From: an uncultured Pseudomonadota bacterium | Lineage (GTDB): Bacteria; Pseudomonadota; Gammaproteobacteria; Steroidobacterales; Steroidobacteraceae | DNA length: 64,000 nt | Assembly (NCBI GenBank): GCA_903927005.1 | Contig: CAIYLH010000070.1 | Location: 1 to 64,000, forward strand | Direction: 5' to 3' | Shown: positions 34,526-43,832 of the stretch, piece after piece | How positions within the stretch are numbered: the stretch's first letter is position 1 | How the letters are laid out: the number at the start of each line of letters is the position of its first letter | Notes under the pieces: model-generated | The model's input: only the letters and a program-made list of their open reading frames with translations | What the model was told of the DNA's origin: nothing | The model's database searches: none | Program-made: the position numbers and the translations under genes

Positions 34526-37500
34526 ATGATGCAGCGCGTCAAGCAGTTCATTTCACTGGTGGCACTCGCCGTCGCAACGCTGATCCCGGCGGTCGGCGCC
34601 CATGCTCAGGTCAATCCCGCCCTGATCTCAGGCATGAAGTGGCGCCAGATCGGCCCGTTCCGCGGCGGTCGGGTCGAGGCCGTCACCGGCGTGCCCGGCG
34701 ATTCGGCCACCTGGTACTTCGGCGGTGTCGCCGGCGGCGTATGGAAGAGCACGGATGCCGGCGTCACCTGGCAGCCGACGTTCGACGACCAGAAGATCTC
34801 CGCGATCGGCTCGATCGCCATCGCGGAGTCCGACCACAACGTGCTCTACGTCGGCAGCGGCGAGGCTTGCCCGCGCGGCAACATCACCTACGGCGATGGC
34901 GTCTACAAGTCGACCGACGGTGGCCATAGCTGGAAAAACCTCGGCCTGCGCGACTCGCAGCACATCGGCGCCGTGGTGGTGCACCCTCACAATGCCGACG
35001 TAGCGCTGGTTGCCGCCCTCGGCCACGCCTTCGGCCCGAACGAGGAGCGCGGCGTGTTCCGCACCGCGGACGGCGGCAAGAGCTGGCAAAAGACGCTCTA
35101 CAAGAACGCCGATACGGGCGCGGCCGATATCGTGCTCGACCCGGCAAACCCGTCTATCGCCTATGCCTCGATGTGGCAGATGCGCCGCCAGCCGTGGCAC
35201 TTTGCCAGCGGCGGCCCCGGCTCGGGCCTGTACAAGTCGACCGACAACGGCGTGACCTGGAAGCAGTTGCAGGGGCACGGACTGCCGGCGGGCAACCTCG
35301 GGCGCATCGGCCTGTCGGTCGCTGGCGGCGGCTCTGGCCGCGTCTACGCCCTGATCGAGGCAGAGGAAGGCGGTCTGTACCGCTCCGATGATCAGGGCAA
35401 CAGCTGGACGCGAGTCAACAGTGACCACCGTTTCCGCCAGCGCGCCTGGTACTTCAGCCACGTCTTTGCTGACCCGCAGTCGCCGGACGTCGTCTACGTC
35501 GCGAACACCGGGCTGTTCCGTTCGACCGACGGCGGCCGCACGTTCGAATTGCTCCCGGCGCCGCACGGCGACCATCACGCGATGTGGATCGACCCCACCA
35601 ATCCGCGGCGAATTATCGAGAGCAGCGACGGCGGCGCGAGCCTGTCGGTGGATGGCGGCAAGTCCTGGTCACCGGTCTACAACCAGCCGACGGCGCAGTT
35701 TTACCACGTCGCCGTCGATAACCACGTTCCGTACCGCATCTACGGCGCGCAGCAGGACAACACGACGGTGGCGATCGCCAGCCGCAGCGACGAGGGCGTG
35801 ATCGGCCGGCAGGACTGGTACCCGGTCGGCGGCGGCGAGAGCGGCTACATCGCGCCCGATCCGCGCGATCCGGAGATTGTCTACGCCAACTCAGAAGGCG
35901 GAACGGTCACGCGTTACGATCATCGAACCAACAACTATCGGGACGCCTCGCCCTACCCGCTGGATGTATCCGGCAATGGCGCCGAGTCGCTCAAGCACCG
36001 CCAGCAGTGGACCGAGCCGCTGTTCGTGTCGCAGTACGATTCCAACGTGCTCTATACCGCGTCGCAATTCGTACTCAAGACGACCGACCAGGGACGCAGC
36101 TGGCATGCGATCAGCCCGGACCTGACGCGCAACGACAAGAGCAAGCAGAAGCCCTCCGGCGGCGACATTACGCTCGACATCACCAGCGTCGAGTACTACG
36201 ACACCGTATTCGCGCTGAGCGAGTCGCCCCTGCAGCGCGGCATGCTCTGGGCCGGCACGGACGATGGCCTGATCCACCTGACGCGCGACGACGGCAGCAG
36301 CTGGCAGAACGTCACACCGAAGGACATGCCGGCCTGGAGCATGATCAGCATCATCGAGGCCTCCACGCACGATGCAGGCACGGCGTTCGTCGCGGTGGAC
36401 CGTCACAAGCTGGATGACCTCAAGCCGCTGATCTATAGGACGCATGACTACGGCAAGACCTGGACGCGAATCACCACCGGGATACCCGAGGGGGCCTACG
36501 TGCGCTCGGTTCGAGAGGACCCGACCCGCGCTGGCCTGCTCTATGCGGGCACGGAACTGGGCGTGTTCTTCTCGATGGACGATGGCGCGCACTGGCAACC
36601 GCTGCAGCTGAACCTGCCGCCGGTGCCGATCCACGATCTTGCGATCAAGGACGGCGACCTGGTCGCAGCGACGCACGGTCGTTCGTTTTGGGTCCTCGAC
36701 GACCTGTCGCCACTGCGTCAGTCGAGCTCAGTCCGCGCCGACGCCGCCGCGCACCTGTACCGTCCGGCGCCGGCCGTACGCTTGCGCGTGCCGTCACAGG
36801 TCGAGCGCCGGCTGCCGGTGGGCGACAACCCGCCGCCCGGAGCGGTGGTCGACTTCTACCTGAAGGAGAAGCCGGCGGCTGAGGAGGAGATCACGCTCGA
36901 GTTCCTGGATGCGGGCGGTGTGCTGGTCAAGAAGTTCTCGAACCACAAGCCGAAGGACGCCTACGATCAGCCGGCAGAGTGGACCGATCGCGAAGTGACG
37001 GCCGACACGATCCCGTCCGACGCCGGCGCCAACCGCTTCGGGTGGGACCTGCGCCGCACTGATCCGACGGTCATCCCCGGTGCCGTATACGCCGACGACG
37101 GCCCGCGCGGGTCGGTTGTACGTCCCGGGCACTATCAGGTAAGACTGACCGTGCGTGGCCAGAGCCAGACCGTCCCGCTGGAGGTCGTGCTCGACCCACG
37201 TCTCAACGGTCAGGTCACCGAGCAGGAGTTGGGCAGCCTGGAGGCACTGGCACTACAGACGTGGACCGATATTGACGCGCTGCACCGCGCCGTCAATCAA
37301 ATGCGGGAGACACGGACCAAGCTGCAGACCCTGCAGAAGTGGAGCGCCGACAACGCTGCGGCGAAGCCGGTGATTGCGGCGAGCGAGGCGCTGGTCGCCA
37401 GGATCGGCGCGATCGAGGAGCAGATGCTGCAGACGCGACTCGAGGCGTCCGAGGACTCGCTGCGCTACCCGGTCAAGCTAAACGAGCAGTACGACACCTT

Positions 37501-37687
37501 CTCGTGGAACCTTGACTCGGACTGGGCACCCACCACCCCGCAGCGCGAGATCTACACGCTGCTACACGGCCAGCTGACAACGGAGCTCGGCCGCTGGCGC
37601 GAGCTGGTGCACACCGACCTGCCTGCACTCAACGCCCTGCTACGCACGCACGGCGTACCGCAGATCGGTGGGTTCGAGGCTCCCTGA
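34526..37687 (+). CDS. secreted BNR/sortilin-like beta-propeller protein, second copy
   Basis: The 1053-residue protein has a signal peptide (ISLVALAVATLIPAVGAHAQ) followed by two propellers rich in Asp-box repeats (STDAGVTW, STDGGHSW, TADGGKSW, STDNGVTW, SDDQGNSW, STDGGRTF). It begins WRQIGPFRGGRVEAVTGVPG, nearly the same as the paralogue at 18870-22064. Two ATGs (34526 and 34529) lie 5 and 8 bases past a GGAGGG ribosome binding site. The C-terminal helical region (about 910-1040) is shared too. No catalytic residues are evident. The pair suggests expansion of a secreted recognition or polysaccharide-processing protein. Confidence 0.9.
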   Translation: MMQRVKQFISLVALAVATLIPAVGAHAQVNPALISGMKWRQIGPFRGGRVEAVTGVPGDSATWYFGGVAGGVWKSTDAGVTWQPTFDDQKISAIGSIAIAESDHNVLYVGSGEACPRGNITYGDGVYKSTDGGHSWKNLGLRDSQHIGAVVVHPHNADVALVAALGHAFGPNEERGVFRTADGGKSWQKTLYKNADTGAADIVLDPANPSIAYASMWQMRRQPWHFASGGPGSGLYKSTDNGVTWKQLQGHGLPAGNLGRIGLSVAGGGSGRVYALIEAEEGGLYRSDDQGNSWTRVNSDHRFRQRAWYFSHVFADPQSPDVVYVANTGLFRSTDGGRTFELLPAPHGDHHAMWIDPTNPRRIIESSDGGASLSVDGGKSWSPVYNQPTAQFYHVAVDNHVPYRIYGAQQDNTTVAIASRSDEGVIGRQDWYPVGGGESGYIAPDPRDPEIVYANSEGGTVTRYDHRTNNYRDASPYPLDVSGNGAESLKHRQQWTEPLFVSQYDSNVLYTASQFVLKTTDQGRSWHAISPDLTRNDKSKQKPSGGDITLDITSVEYYDTVFALSESPLQRGMLWAGTDDGLIHLTRDDGSSWQNVTPKDMPAWSMISIIEASTHDAGTAFVAVDRHKLDDLKPLIYRTHDYGKTWTRITTGIPEGAYVRSVREDPTRAGLLYAGTELGVFFSMDDGAHWQPLQLNLPPVPIHDLAIKDGDLVAATHGRSFWVLDDLSPLRQSSSVRADAAAHLYRPAPAVRLRVPSQVERRLPVGDNPPPGAVVDFYLKEKPAAEEEITLEFLDAGGVLVKKFSNHKPKDAYDQPAEWTDREVTADTIPSDAGANRFGWDLRRTDPTVIPGAVYADDGPRGSVVRPGHYQVRLTVRGQSQTVPLEVVLDPRLNGQVTEQELGSLEALALQTWTDIDALHRAVNQMRETRTKLQTLQKWSADNAAAKPVIAASEALVARIGAIEEQMLQTRLEASEDSLRYPVKLNEQYDTFSWNLDSDWAPTTPQREIYTLLHGQLTTELGRWRELVHTDLPALNALLRTHGVPQIGGFEAP

Positions 37688-37697
37688 GGGGAAATCA

Positions 37698-37731
37698 GTC
37701 CCCTGCGTCGCCCAAGGGCGATGCAGGGGAC
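37698..37731. terminator. long hairpin after the BNR gene
   Basis: GTCCCCTGCGTCGCCC and GGGCGATGCAGGGGAC pair over 16 bases with one G-T wobble and a tiny loop. It lies 10 bases after the BNR stop and about 70 bases from the stop of the convergent S9 gene. No T-run follows on either strand, so it may be a factor-dependent or bidirectional terminator. Confidence 0.6.
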
Positions 37732-37798
37732 ACTCCTGCGGAACGCACTGTCCGGTGGAGATTGACCAGCCGGCGAAAACCGCCGCCGCAACGCAGCT

Positions 37799-39754
37799 TC
37801 AGTGAAGCTGCTGCGGCGTCAGATTTGCGCGCAGGAATTCTTCAATTTCGCGCATCACACGAACGCGATCTTTCGTCGTCCACGACCAGTCATCCTCGCC
37901 CTCAAGACGAACAAGCGTCACCTTCTTGCCGCCGGCCTTGAGCGCGTTCGCGAATTTTTCGGACTGGTCGAAGGGTATGCGCCGATCTGCGGTAGCGTGT
38001 ATGAGCAGCACCGGCGCCTTGATGGCAGCAACGGCGTTCAGCGGGGATTTTTCGACCAGCCCACGATCATTCGGCGCACCTAGATGGACCTTCCAGTAGG
38101 CGAGGTTGGTTGAATCGGCAAAGTCGAATATCTTCGCGGTCTCCACGATCAGTGTGGGCAAATCGGACGCGCCACCGATGCTGACCGCACACGCATACAG
38201 ATCGGGAGTGAATGCCACGCCGGCCAGCGCCACGTAGCCGGCGTAGTTTTCGCCGACAATGCAGATGTGCTGCCGATCGGCCACGCGCCGCTCGATCATC
38301 GCTCGGACGCCATCAGTGACGTCGTCCTGCATCAGGCCGCCCCACTGACGCATCCCTGCTTCACGGAACGCTTCCCCAAAGCCACTAGAACCGCGAAACT
38401 GTGGCTGCAACACCGCATAGCCGCGGCTGGCGAAAAACTGCACGATCCAGTTGAACAGCGCGTAGTCGCGCGAATCTGGCGCCTCATGCGGCAGCACGAC
38501 CATCGGCAGCGGCGAGGCGGGCTGCTCAGAAATGCCAGGTGGCAGCGTCAGGTAAGCAGGAATCTTCGCTCCATCACGAGCGGAGTAGGAAATCTCGTGG
38601 ACGGATGCCATCGGCACCTTCGCGAGCGTTGGATATTCCTCCGCGGCGATATCCGCTCGCCGCGCAGCGAAATCTACAAGGTAGTAAACCGGCGGCGTCG
38701 CATCGGTCTCGACGCGCGCAATGACCTTCTGGCCATCGGCACTCCAGTTGGTCATCCATACGATGCGGCCGCTGAACGAGCGTTGCAGCGACTCAGCGCG
38801 CTGCTTGGCGCCGGGGTCGACCCAGCGCGGGCCGGGGTGCTCGCCGGTCGCGAAGACTCCGGCCATGACGCCGGTGTTCGGATCGCGGAGCACGCCCGTG
38901 ATGTCGGATGACGGATCTTCGACGAAGACCTGTGGTGGCGCGCCGTCTAACGGTAGCGCCCACGCAGCGACATGCGCACGACCGTTAGCCGCCAGCAGCA
39001 CGACGGAGGAACGCTCGGGGGACAGCCCCACAAGGATCGGTCGCTCGCTATCGTCGTGCCTGTAGATTTCCTTGACGCCCTCCCCTGCCAGAGAAAAGAC
39101 GCGATACACGTGGTGACGCCAGTCCCAGTCCTCGCGAGCAACCGCGCGCCCGTCGGCATCGACGACCCAGTCCACCGTCATCGGATTTCCGAAAGCGACC
39201 GGCGTGGGCACGCCGGTTCGGGTATCCACCTCGTAGAGACAGCGCTCGGTACCGCCCTTGCAACCGTAGTAGGACGCCATGATCACCGTCTTCGGTTTCG
39301 TCGTGCGCGCAGCGATGAGCGCGGCATGCGGCCCGGACTTTCCGCCAACGGCCATGAGCATACGGCCCACACCCCCGCTAACGTCGTGGGCGATTGTGCG
39401 GACGGCTTCGAATCCGGGGCCAGCGCCATGGCGCGGCGGCCGCGTTTCGCTCACGGTGATGAGCAAGGTCTCGCCATCCACCCAGTTCAGGGCGCGCAAT
39501 CGAGTCTGTTCGGGCACCGCGAGCACGCGCTGCGTCTTGCGCGCCTGTACGTCAAACATCACGACACGCGGCTGCGCCTCGGTTTGGTCGCACCACGCCA
39601 GCCAGCGGCCATCGGGACTGATCACGACGGCCGTCTCGGCCGGAAATGCCGCAAAAGCTTCGACTGATGGCAGTGCGGCGGCGGCCGCGTTGGCCGCCAG
39701 CGACGCCAGCAAGCACGCACCTACCCGTAGTAAGGCGGTAAATATGAACTTCAC
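37799..39754 (-). CDS. S9 prolyl-oligopeptidase homologue lacking Ser and His, pseudoenzyme
   Basis: The 651-residue protein has a signal peptide (FTALLRVGACLLASLAANAA), an N-terminal propeller of WD-like blades and a C-terminal alpha/beta-hydrolase domain. In the nucleophile elbow the expected GxSxGG is VGENYAGY, with Asn at about residue 503 in place of Ser. The usual GEDHW His motif is GEDDW, with Asp at about 622. The third triad residue, Asp in HATADRRIP, remains. It should therefore lack peptidase activity. The reading frame is intact, and codon use and length (family about 650-700) are normal. The start is GTG 39754, just before the signal peptide. Confidence 0.85.
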   Translation of the reverse strand: MKFIFTALLRVGACLLASLAANAAAAALPSVEAFAAFPAETAVVISPDGRWLAWCDQTEAQPRVVMFDVQARKTQRVLAVPEQTRLRALNWVDGETLLITVSETRPPRHGAGPGFEAVRTIAHDVSGGVGRMLMAVGGKSGPHAALIAARTTKPKTVIMASYYGCKGGTERCLYEVDTRTGVPTPVAFGNPMTVDWVVDADGRAVAREDWDWRHHVYRVFSLAGEGVKEIYRHDDSERPILVGLSPERSSVVLLAANGRAHVAAWALPLDGAPPQVFVEDPSSDITGVLRDPNTGVMAGVFATGEHPGPRWVDPGAKQRAESLQRSFSGRIVWMTNWSADGQKVIARVETDATPPVYYLVDFAARRADIAAEEYPTLAKVPMASVHEISYSARDGAKIPAYLTLPPGISEQPASPLPMVVLPHEAPDSRDYALFNWIVQFFASRGYAVLQPQFRGSSGFGEAFREAGMRQWGGLMQDDVTDGVRAMIERRVADRQHICIVGENYAGYVALAGVAFTPDLYACAVSIGGASDLPTLIVETAKIFDFADSTNLAYWKVHLGAPNDRGLVEKSPLNAVAAIKAPVLLIHATADRRIPFDQSEKFANALKAGGKKVTLVRLEGEDDWSWTTKDRVRVMREIEEFLRANLTPQQLH

Positions 39755-39974
39755 GATGTCGCCCCCCAAAGCATCCCTGTCTTGGTCGCACGGCGGCATG
39801 GCCGCAGGCGGCTGATATGCAAGCGCCATCCAGTCTGCGCGACTGCAGGCGTCATGCCAATACGGTCAGCGCAGCGGCTGGGCCAAGACACAGGGGACGG
39901 GGGGATCTGCGCTGGGCGACAGAGGAGCTGTCGGCGGGCGGCGCTCGATGAGCGCCTTGTGCCCTGATAAGACT

Positions 39975-40006
39975 GCGCCGCGGGCAGGAGAGCCTGCCCG
40001 CGGCGC
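39975..40006. terminator. perfect 14-base hairpin after the NapC-like gene
   Basis: GCGCCGCGGGCAGG and CCTGCCCGCGGCGC pair perfectly around AGAG. It lies six bases past the stop of the leftward tetraheme cytochrome gene. It has only a weak T-rich tail, so it is a probable but not proven terminator. Confidence 0.6.
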
Positions 40007-40012
40007 TAGCGC

Positions 40013-40612
40013 TTACTCTTCTTCAGGCTCGACGTATTCTGCCGGCAGCAGATGCGCGATGCCCTTGTGGCAATCGACGCAAGTCTTGCCGGTAGCCTGT
40101 GCCATCGCGTGCTTCTTCTGCGCCGCAGGCTTCTGCTTGGCCGTCTCCATCGCTTCCCAGCTGTGGCAGTTTCGGCACTCACGCGAGCCCGCTTCCTTCA
40201 TGCGTGCCCACTCGCTGGTGGCGAGCTCCATGCGGTGCTTCTCGAACTTCTCCGGCGTGCCGACCTTGCCGGTGAACTTCGCCCACAGCTCGAAGCTGGC
40301 TTTCGCCTTGCGGACCATCATGTGGGTCCACTCGCGCGGCACGTGGCAGTCAGGGCAGGCGGCACGCACGCCGAACTTGTTCTGGTAGTGGACCGTTTCC
40401 TTGTATTCCTTGTAGACGGTGTCGCGCATTTCGTGACAGGAGATGCAGAACTCCAGCGAGTTCGTCATGTGCACCGCGGTGTTGAAGCCACCCCAGAAGA
40501 CGATGCCACCGAAGCCACCGACTACCAGCAGCGTCAGCAGCGAGTACTTTGCACTCGGTCGACGCAGCGTCGTCCAGATGCGGCTGAGGAACCCAGGTTG
40601 TTTTTCATTCAC
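40013..40612 (-). CDS. tetraheme NapC/NirT-family cytochrome c
   Basis: The 199-residue protein has one N-terminal membrane anchor (SLLTLLVVGGFGGIVFWGGF) and four CxxCH haem sites: CISCH, CPDCH, CRNCH and CVDCH. NapC/NirT proteins pass electrons from the quinol pool to periplasmic reductases. It ends in an acidic tail (EYVEPEEE). A class I-like cytochrome c gene lies 78 bases upstream in the same direction and is probably co-transcribed. No terminal reductase gene (nitrate, nitrite or TMAO) is in the window, so the acceptor is unknown. Confidence 0.93.
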   Translation of the reverse strand: MNEKQPGFLSRIWTTLRRPSAKYSLLTLLVVGGFGGIVFWGGFNTAVHMTNSLEFCISCHEMRDTVYKEYKETVHYQNKFGVRAACPDCHVPREWTHMMVRKAKASFELWAKFTGKVGTPEKFEKHRMELATSEWARMKEAGSRECRNCHSWEAMETAKQKPAAQKKHAMAQATGKTCVDCHKGIAHLLPAEYVEPEEE

Positions 40613-40690
40613 CGTTCTTTTCTCCTGTCATGACCCGACGGGCGCGGTTGCGACCGCCGGGTCTGCGACTCGATTACCCAAACAGGTCGC

Positions 40691-41035
40691 TTACAGCGAC
40701 AGGATCCAGTCGATCAGATTCTTGGTCTTGGCGGGATCCGGCGACTTGATGATCTTGTGTTCTTCTTCGTGGCCGTCCGCGAACTTCGCCTTCTCACCGG
40801 TCGTCAGGTGCGTGAACAGACGCGCCGGCGCTTCCGGCTTACCCTTGTACTTGGCCGCAACGTCCTTCCAGGCCGGTCCGTCCTTGGCCTTCTCGACGCT
40901 GTGGCAACGGAAACAGTTGTTCTGCCGGGCGAGCGCCTGTGCGGCATCGGCATCGGCAGCCTGAGCGGCTGGCGCGAGGATCACAAAGCAAGCGGCCACG
41001 GCGGCAGCAATGGAGACAGAGGCATGAGAACGCAT
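40691..41035 (-). CDS. small secreted cytochrome c
   Basis: The 114-residue protein has a signal peptide (VSIAAAVAACFVILAPAAQA) and one haem site, NNCFRCHSVEKAKDGPAW. This pattern is that of class I cytochromes c that carry electrons in the periplasm, here followed by a Lys-rich region and IIKSPDPAKTKNLIDWILSL. The ATG at 41035 has GGGAGTC upstream; longer extensions are rejected. It is the first gene before the NapC-like cytochrome and may be its electron acceptor or donor. Confidence 0.92.
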   Translation of the reverse strand: MRSHASVSIAAAVAACFVILAPAAQAADADAAQALARQNNCFRCHSVEKAKDGPAWKDVAAKYKGKPEAPARLFTHLTTGEKAKFADGHEEEHKIIKSPDPAKTKNLIDWILSL

Positions 41036-41150
41036 CGGCAGACTCCCAAAATAATTGGCTTTACTGGTACAGGACTGATTATCGGGGGCTAACCGCCCGG
41101 GCGATTCGTGAAAAGTACGGATATCTGCAACCGTCTGCGTAGGGACGCGG

Positions 41151-41567
41151 TTAACGGCTGGGGTCGGGAACAGCGCCGCAGGCGCCACTGAGCGGCAGCC
41201 CCTGAGCTTTCCAGGCCAATACGCCCCCCTCCAGGTGGGCCAGCCGGGTGTAGCCCATCTCGCGCAGCGCCTTGGCGCCAAGCGCGGAGCGACCGCCGGA
41301 GGCGCAGTACAGGATTACTCGGCGCTCGGGCGACAGTGCGGGGTTGTGCAGCGGACTGGCGGAATCCGCCGCAAATTCGAGCAGGCCACGCGGCACGTGG
41401 ATCGCACCGGGAAGCAGCCCATCCCGGGCAATTTCCTCCCGCTCGCGCAAATCTACGAGAACCGTAGCCTCTGCGGGCCACTCGGCAATGAGCTGGGCGG
41501 GAGTGAGTGCTTCAAGTCCTGACCTCGCGGCCGCGATCAGCGCAGCGGCAGTCCTCTCCAGCGGCAC
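41151..41567 (-). CDS. rhodanese-domain protein
   Basis: The 138-residue protein has a rhodanese fold with VLVDLREREEIARDGLLPGA, HVPRG and the catalytic loop YCASGGRSALGAK, where Cys is the sulfur acceptor. It ends with LEGGVLAWKAQGLP, a usual single-domain rhodanese end. The GTG start at 41567 has AAGGAG seven bases upstream. It may handle sulfane sulfur or cyanide. Partners are not apparent; the cytochrome pair follows 115 bases downstream. Confidence 0.9.
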   Translation of the reverse strand: MPLERTAAALIAAARSGLEALTPAQLIAEWPAEATVLVDLREREEIARDGLLPGAIHVPRGLLEFAADSASPLHNPALSPERRVILYCASGGRSALGAKALREMGYTRLAHLEGGVLAWKAQGLPLSGACGAVPDPSR

Positions 41568-41666
41568 GGTGAACTCCTTTTCAGAACCTGACGAAATGGT
41601 ACGCCCGGGCCGCTAGCACGGGAACCGAGAGCAACGACTATACGGAGTTGTACTGGACAGCAAATC

Positions 41667-43019
41667 TCAATTTCCTGCCGCTGCCCCCCGGCGGTTCAGC
41701 CACCAGCCGAGAACGGCCGCGACTAGCACCATCCGCACCGCAAACCAGCCCGAACGCGGATCGTCGGCCAACGCCGCGAACAGAAATGCCACCGACCCCA
41801 GCAGCACAATGGCCGCCGCCCACGGGTAGCCAAGCGCCCGGAACGGTCGCTCCAGGCCCGGCTCCCGCCAGCGCAGTGTGAATAGCGCCAGGTAGCCGGC
41901 AACGTAGTTCATGACAAACAGCACCGCAGCCAACGCGATCAGTTCTTCCAGCGATCCCCACAGGATCAGCAGCAGCGCCGCGACGCTGGTGAACGCGAGC
42001 GCCACCCGCGGCGTGCCGCCCTCACTGACGGACGCCACAGCACCAATACTCAGGTCGCGGCCGACGGCGTAGAAGATGCGCGGCGCACCGAGCAGGATGG
42101 CGTTAATCAGCCCGAGCACCGTGCACAGCGAGACGATGGTCACAAACTCCGCACCGCCATGCGGGAAGAGCTGGCGCGCGACATCGGCCGCCGGCAGCTT
42201 CGAGGCGGCCAGCACCGGCAGCGACAACGCGTGCACGAAGCCAATGTTGATCAACAGGTACAGCGCGGTCACGAGCAGCGCGCAGCCGATCATGGCCCGC
42301 GGCACGGCGCGCGACGCGTCGACGGTCTCCTCGGCGAGGTAGATAGCGGTGTACCAGCCGTCGTAGGTCACGACCACCGAGCGCAGCGCGGCGGCGAGCG
42401 CTGCCACCATGCCCACTGACAGCAGCGGCAGGCTGGCTATCGAGATTGGCGCCGGCGGCAGGGCGCCCGCCACCGGCGTACCGGTCAATGTCAGGCTGCC
42501 GAGCGCGAGCCCCACCAGCAGCATGCCGACCAGCGCACTGATCGTGTTCTGCACCGTGCTGCCGATGCGGATGCCGATCCAGTGCAGCGCGGTGAACGCG
42601 AGTACCACGCCAATCGCGAGCCACCGGCCGTGTGGCGCGTAGGCCGGCACCAGCACGATGAAGAACTCCGCGGCCGTCGCGGCTGCATAGGAGATCGTCA
42701 GACTGTTGAGGAGCCAGTCGTTCAGGCCGACAACGAAGCCCGTGGTGGGCCCGAACGCTCTGCGTGCGTAAACATAGAAGCCACCCGCCTTCGGCAGAGC
42801 CGAGGCAAGCTCGGCGAGCGACACGGCCCCGAGCAGGGCATACACACCGCCGATCACCCACACCAGGATGATCAGCCGCACATCGCCAAGCGCCGCCGCC
42901 ACCGTGCCAGGAAGACGCAGGATGCCCACGCCAATCGTGCCACCGAAGGCCAGCGCAATGCTGAAGCCGAAACCCAGGATCCGCGATAGCGACGGCGCCG
43001 GCGGGGAAGTGGCGCTCAT
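41667..43019 (-). CDS. APC-family amino acid permease
   Basis: The 450-residue protein shows twelve predicted membrane helices and the APC opening GFGFSIALAFGGTIGVGILR. It continues with PGTVAAALGDVRLIILVWVIGG-type helix pairs and an ETVDASRAVPRAMIGC loop. It should move amino acids or polyamines with a cation. The substrate cannot be assigned. The gene follows the GNAT acetyltransferase gene by 89 bases in the same direction and could be transcribed with it. Confidence 0.9.
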   Translation of the reverse strand: MSATSPPAPSLSRILGFGFSIALAFGGTIGVGILRLPGTVAAALGDVRLIILVWVIGGVYALLGAVSLAELASALPKAGGFYVYARRAFGPTTGFVVGLNDWLLNSLTISYAAATAAEFFIVLVPAYAPHGRWLAIGVVLAFTALHWIGIRIGSTVQNTISALVGMLLVGLALGSLTLTGTPVAGALPPAPISIASLPLLSVGMVAALAAALRSVVVTYDGWYTAIYLAEETVDASRAVPRAMIGCALLVTALYLLINIGFVHALSLPVLAASKLPAADVARQLFPHGGAEFVTIVSLCTVLGLINAILLGAPRIFYAVGRDLSIGAVASVSEGGTPRVALAFTSVAALLLILWGSLEELIALAAVLFVMNYVAGYLALFTLRWREPGLERPFRALGYPWAAAIVLLGSVAFLFAALADDPRSGWFAVRMVLVAAVLGWWLNRRGAAAGN

Positions 43020-43108
43020 TGCGTGCCACCGGCGGCCAGGATCGCGTGGATCGTCATACAGTGCTCCGGCCAGAGGAAGGGATCATCGCCAGACGAGCCA
43101 GTGGCGCA

Positions 43109-43714
43109 TCAGGCAATCGGTTCAATGAGTGGAATATGCGGGGCTGCCGAGCGCGGCGCGAGCCCGGTCAGGCGTGGGTCGTCGGCAACCTCGACCTTGC
43201 GTGCATAGGCGCAAAAGCCCGACCGCAGGTAGAACGCCAGCGCGCCGGGATGGTCCGTCGTGCAAGTATGTACCCACAGCCGCCGCAGCGGATGCAGCCA
43301 CCCGCGCTGCAGCGCGTGGTTCATCAGCGCCCGCCCCGCCCCCTGACCCAGCAGCGCCCCAGTCAGGCCGAAGAACGCCAGCTCACAGTGCCCCGCATCG
43401 CGAAAATCGAGCTCCATCAGGCCCTCGTCGCGACCCTCCACGGACAGCGCGTAGACCTCGACCGCAGGATCCTGAATGATCGACTCAAGCTGGGCCACCG
43501 GCATCTGCAGGCGTGAGAACCACAACCACTCCGTGCCCACCCGCGCGTACAGATCGCGATACCAGCCAGCCTCCGGCCGCGGCACCGCGCGGATGCTCCA
43601 CGGCGGATCTGCGCGCTCAGGGCGCGGCGTCGGTGCCTGCAGCATCTCCAGGCATGTGACCACGGTCGCCAGCTTGCCAGGCGCAACGTCGGAATACCCA
43701 TCGGGCAGCAACAT
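43109..43714 (-). CDS. GNAT-family N-acetyltransferase
   Basis: The protein of about 200 residues starts MLLPDGYSDVAPGKLATVVT and has a GNAT core with VEVYALSVEGRDEGLMELDF, LAFFGLTGALLGQGAGRALM (the acetyl-CoA Q/RxxGxG/A loop) and VHTCTTDHPGALAFYLRSGF. It should acetylate an unknown amine. Upstream in-frame starts to 43867 are rejected. An earlier GTG at 43756 remains possible. The start of the AroQ-PheC fusion lies on the opposite strand 118 bases away, so the two share a divergent promoter region. Confidence 0.82.
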   Translation of the reverse strand: MLLPDGYSDVAPGKLATVVTCLEMLQAPTPRPERADPPWSIRAVPRPEAGWYRDLYARVGTEWLWFSRLQMPVAQLESIIQDPAVEVYALSVEGRDEGLMELDFRDAGHCELAFFGLTGALLGQGAGRALMNHALQRGWLHPLRRLWVHTCTTDHPGALAFYLRSGFCAYARKVEVADDPRLTGLAPRSAAPHIPLIEPIA

Positions 43715-43832
43715 GTCGGTTAGACCCTTGACGTCGTAAACGCGCAACCTTCGCACAACCGCGAAGTTGCTGTCACGTACGCCGCTGGTCGATGATGACG
43801 GTCCCGCCTTTTTGACTGCCCCGGAGCTCCAC

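Noticed and set aside
40640-40676. Imperfect inverted repeat GACCCG/CGGGTC between the two cytochrome genes
   Set aside because: The arms are short and interrupted, so it is not convincing as a terminator.
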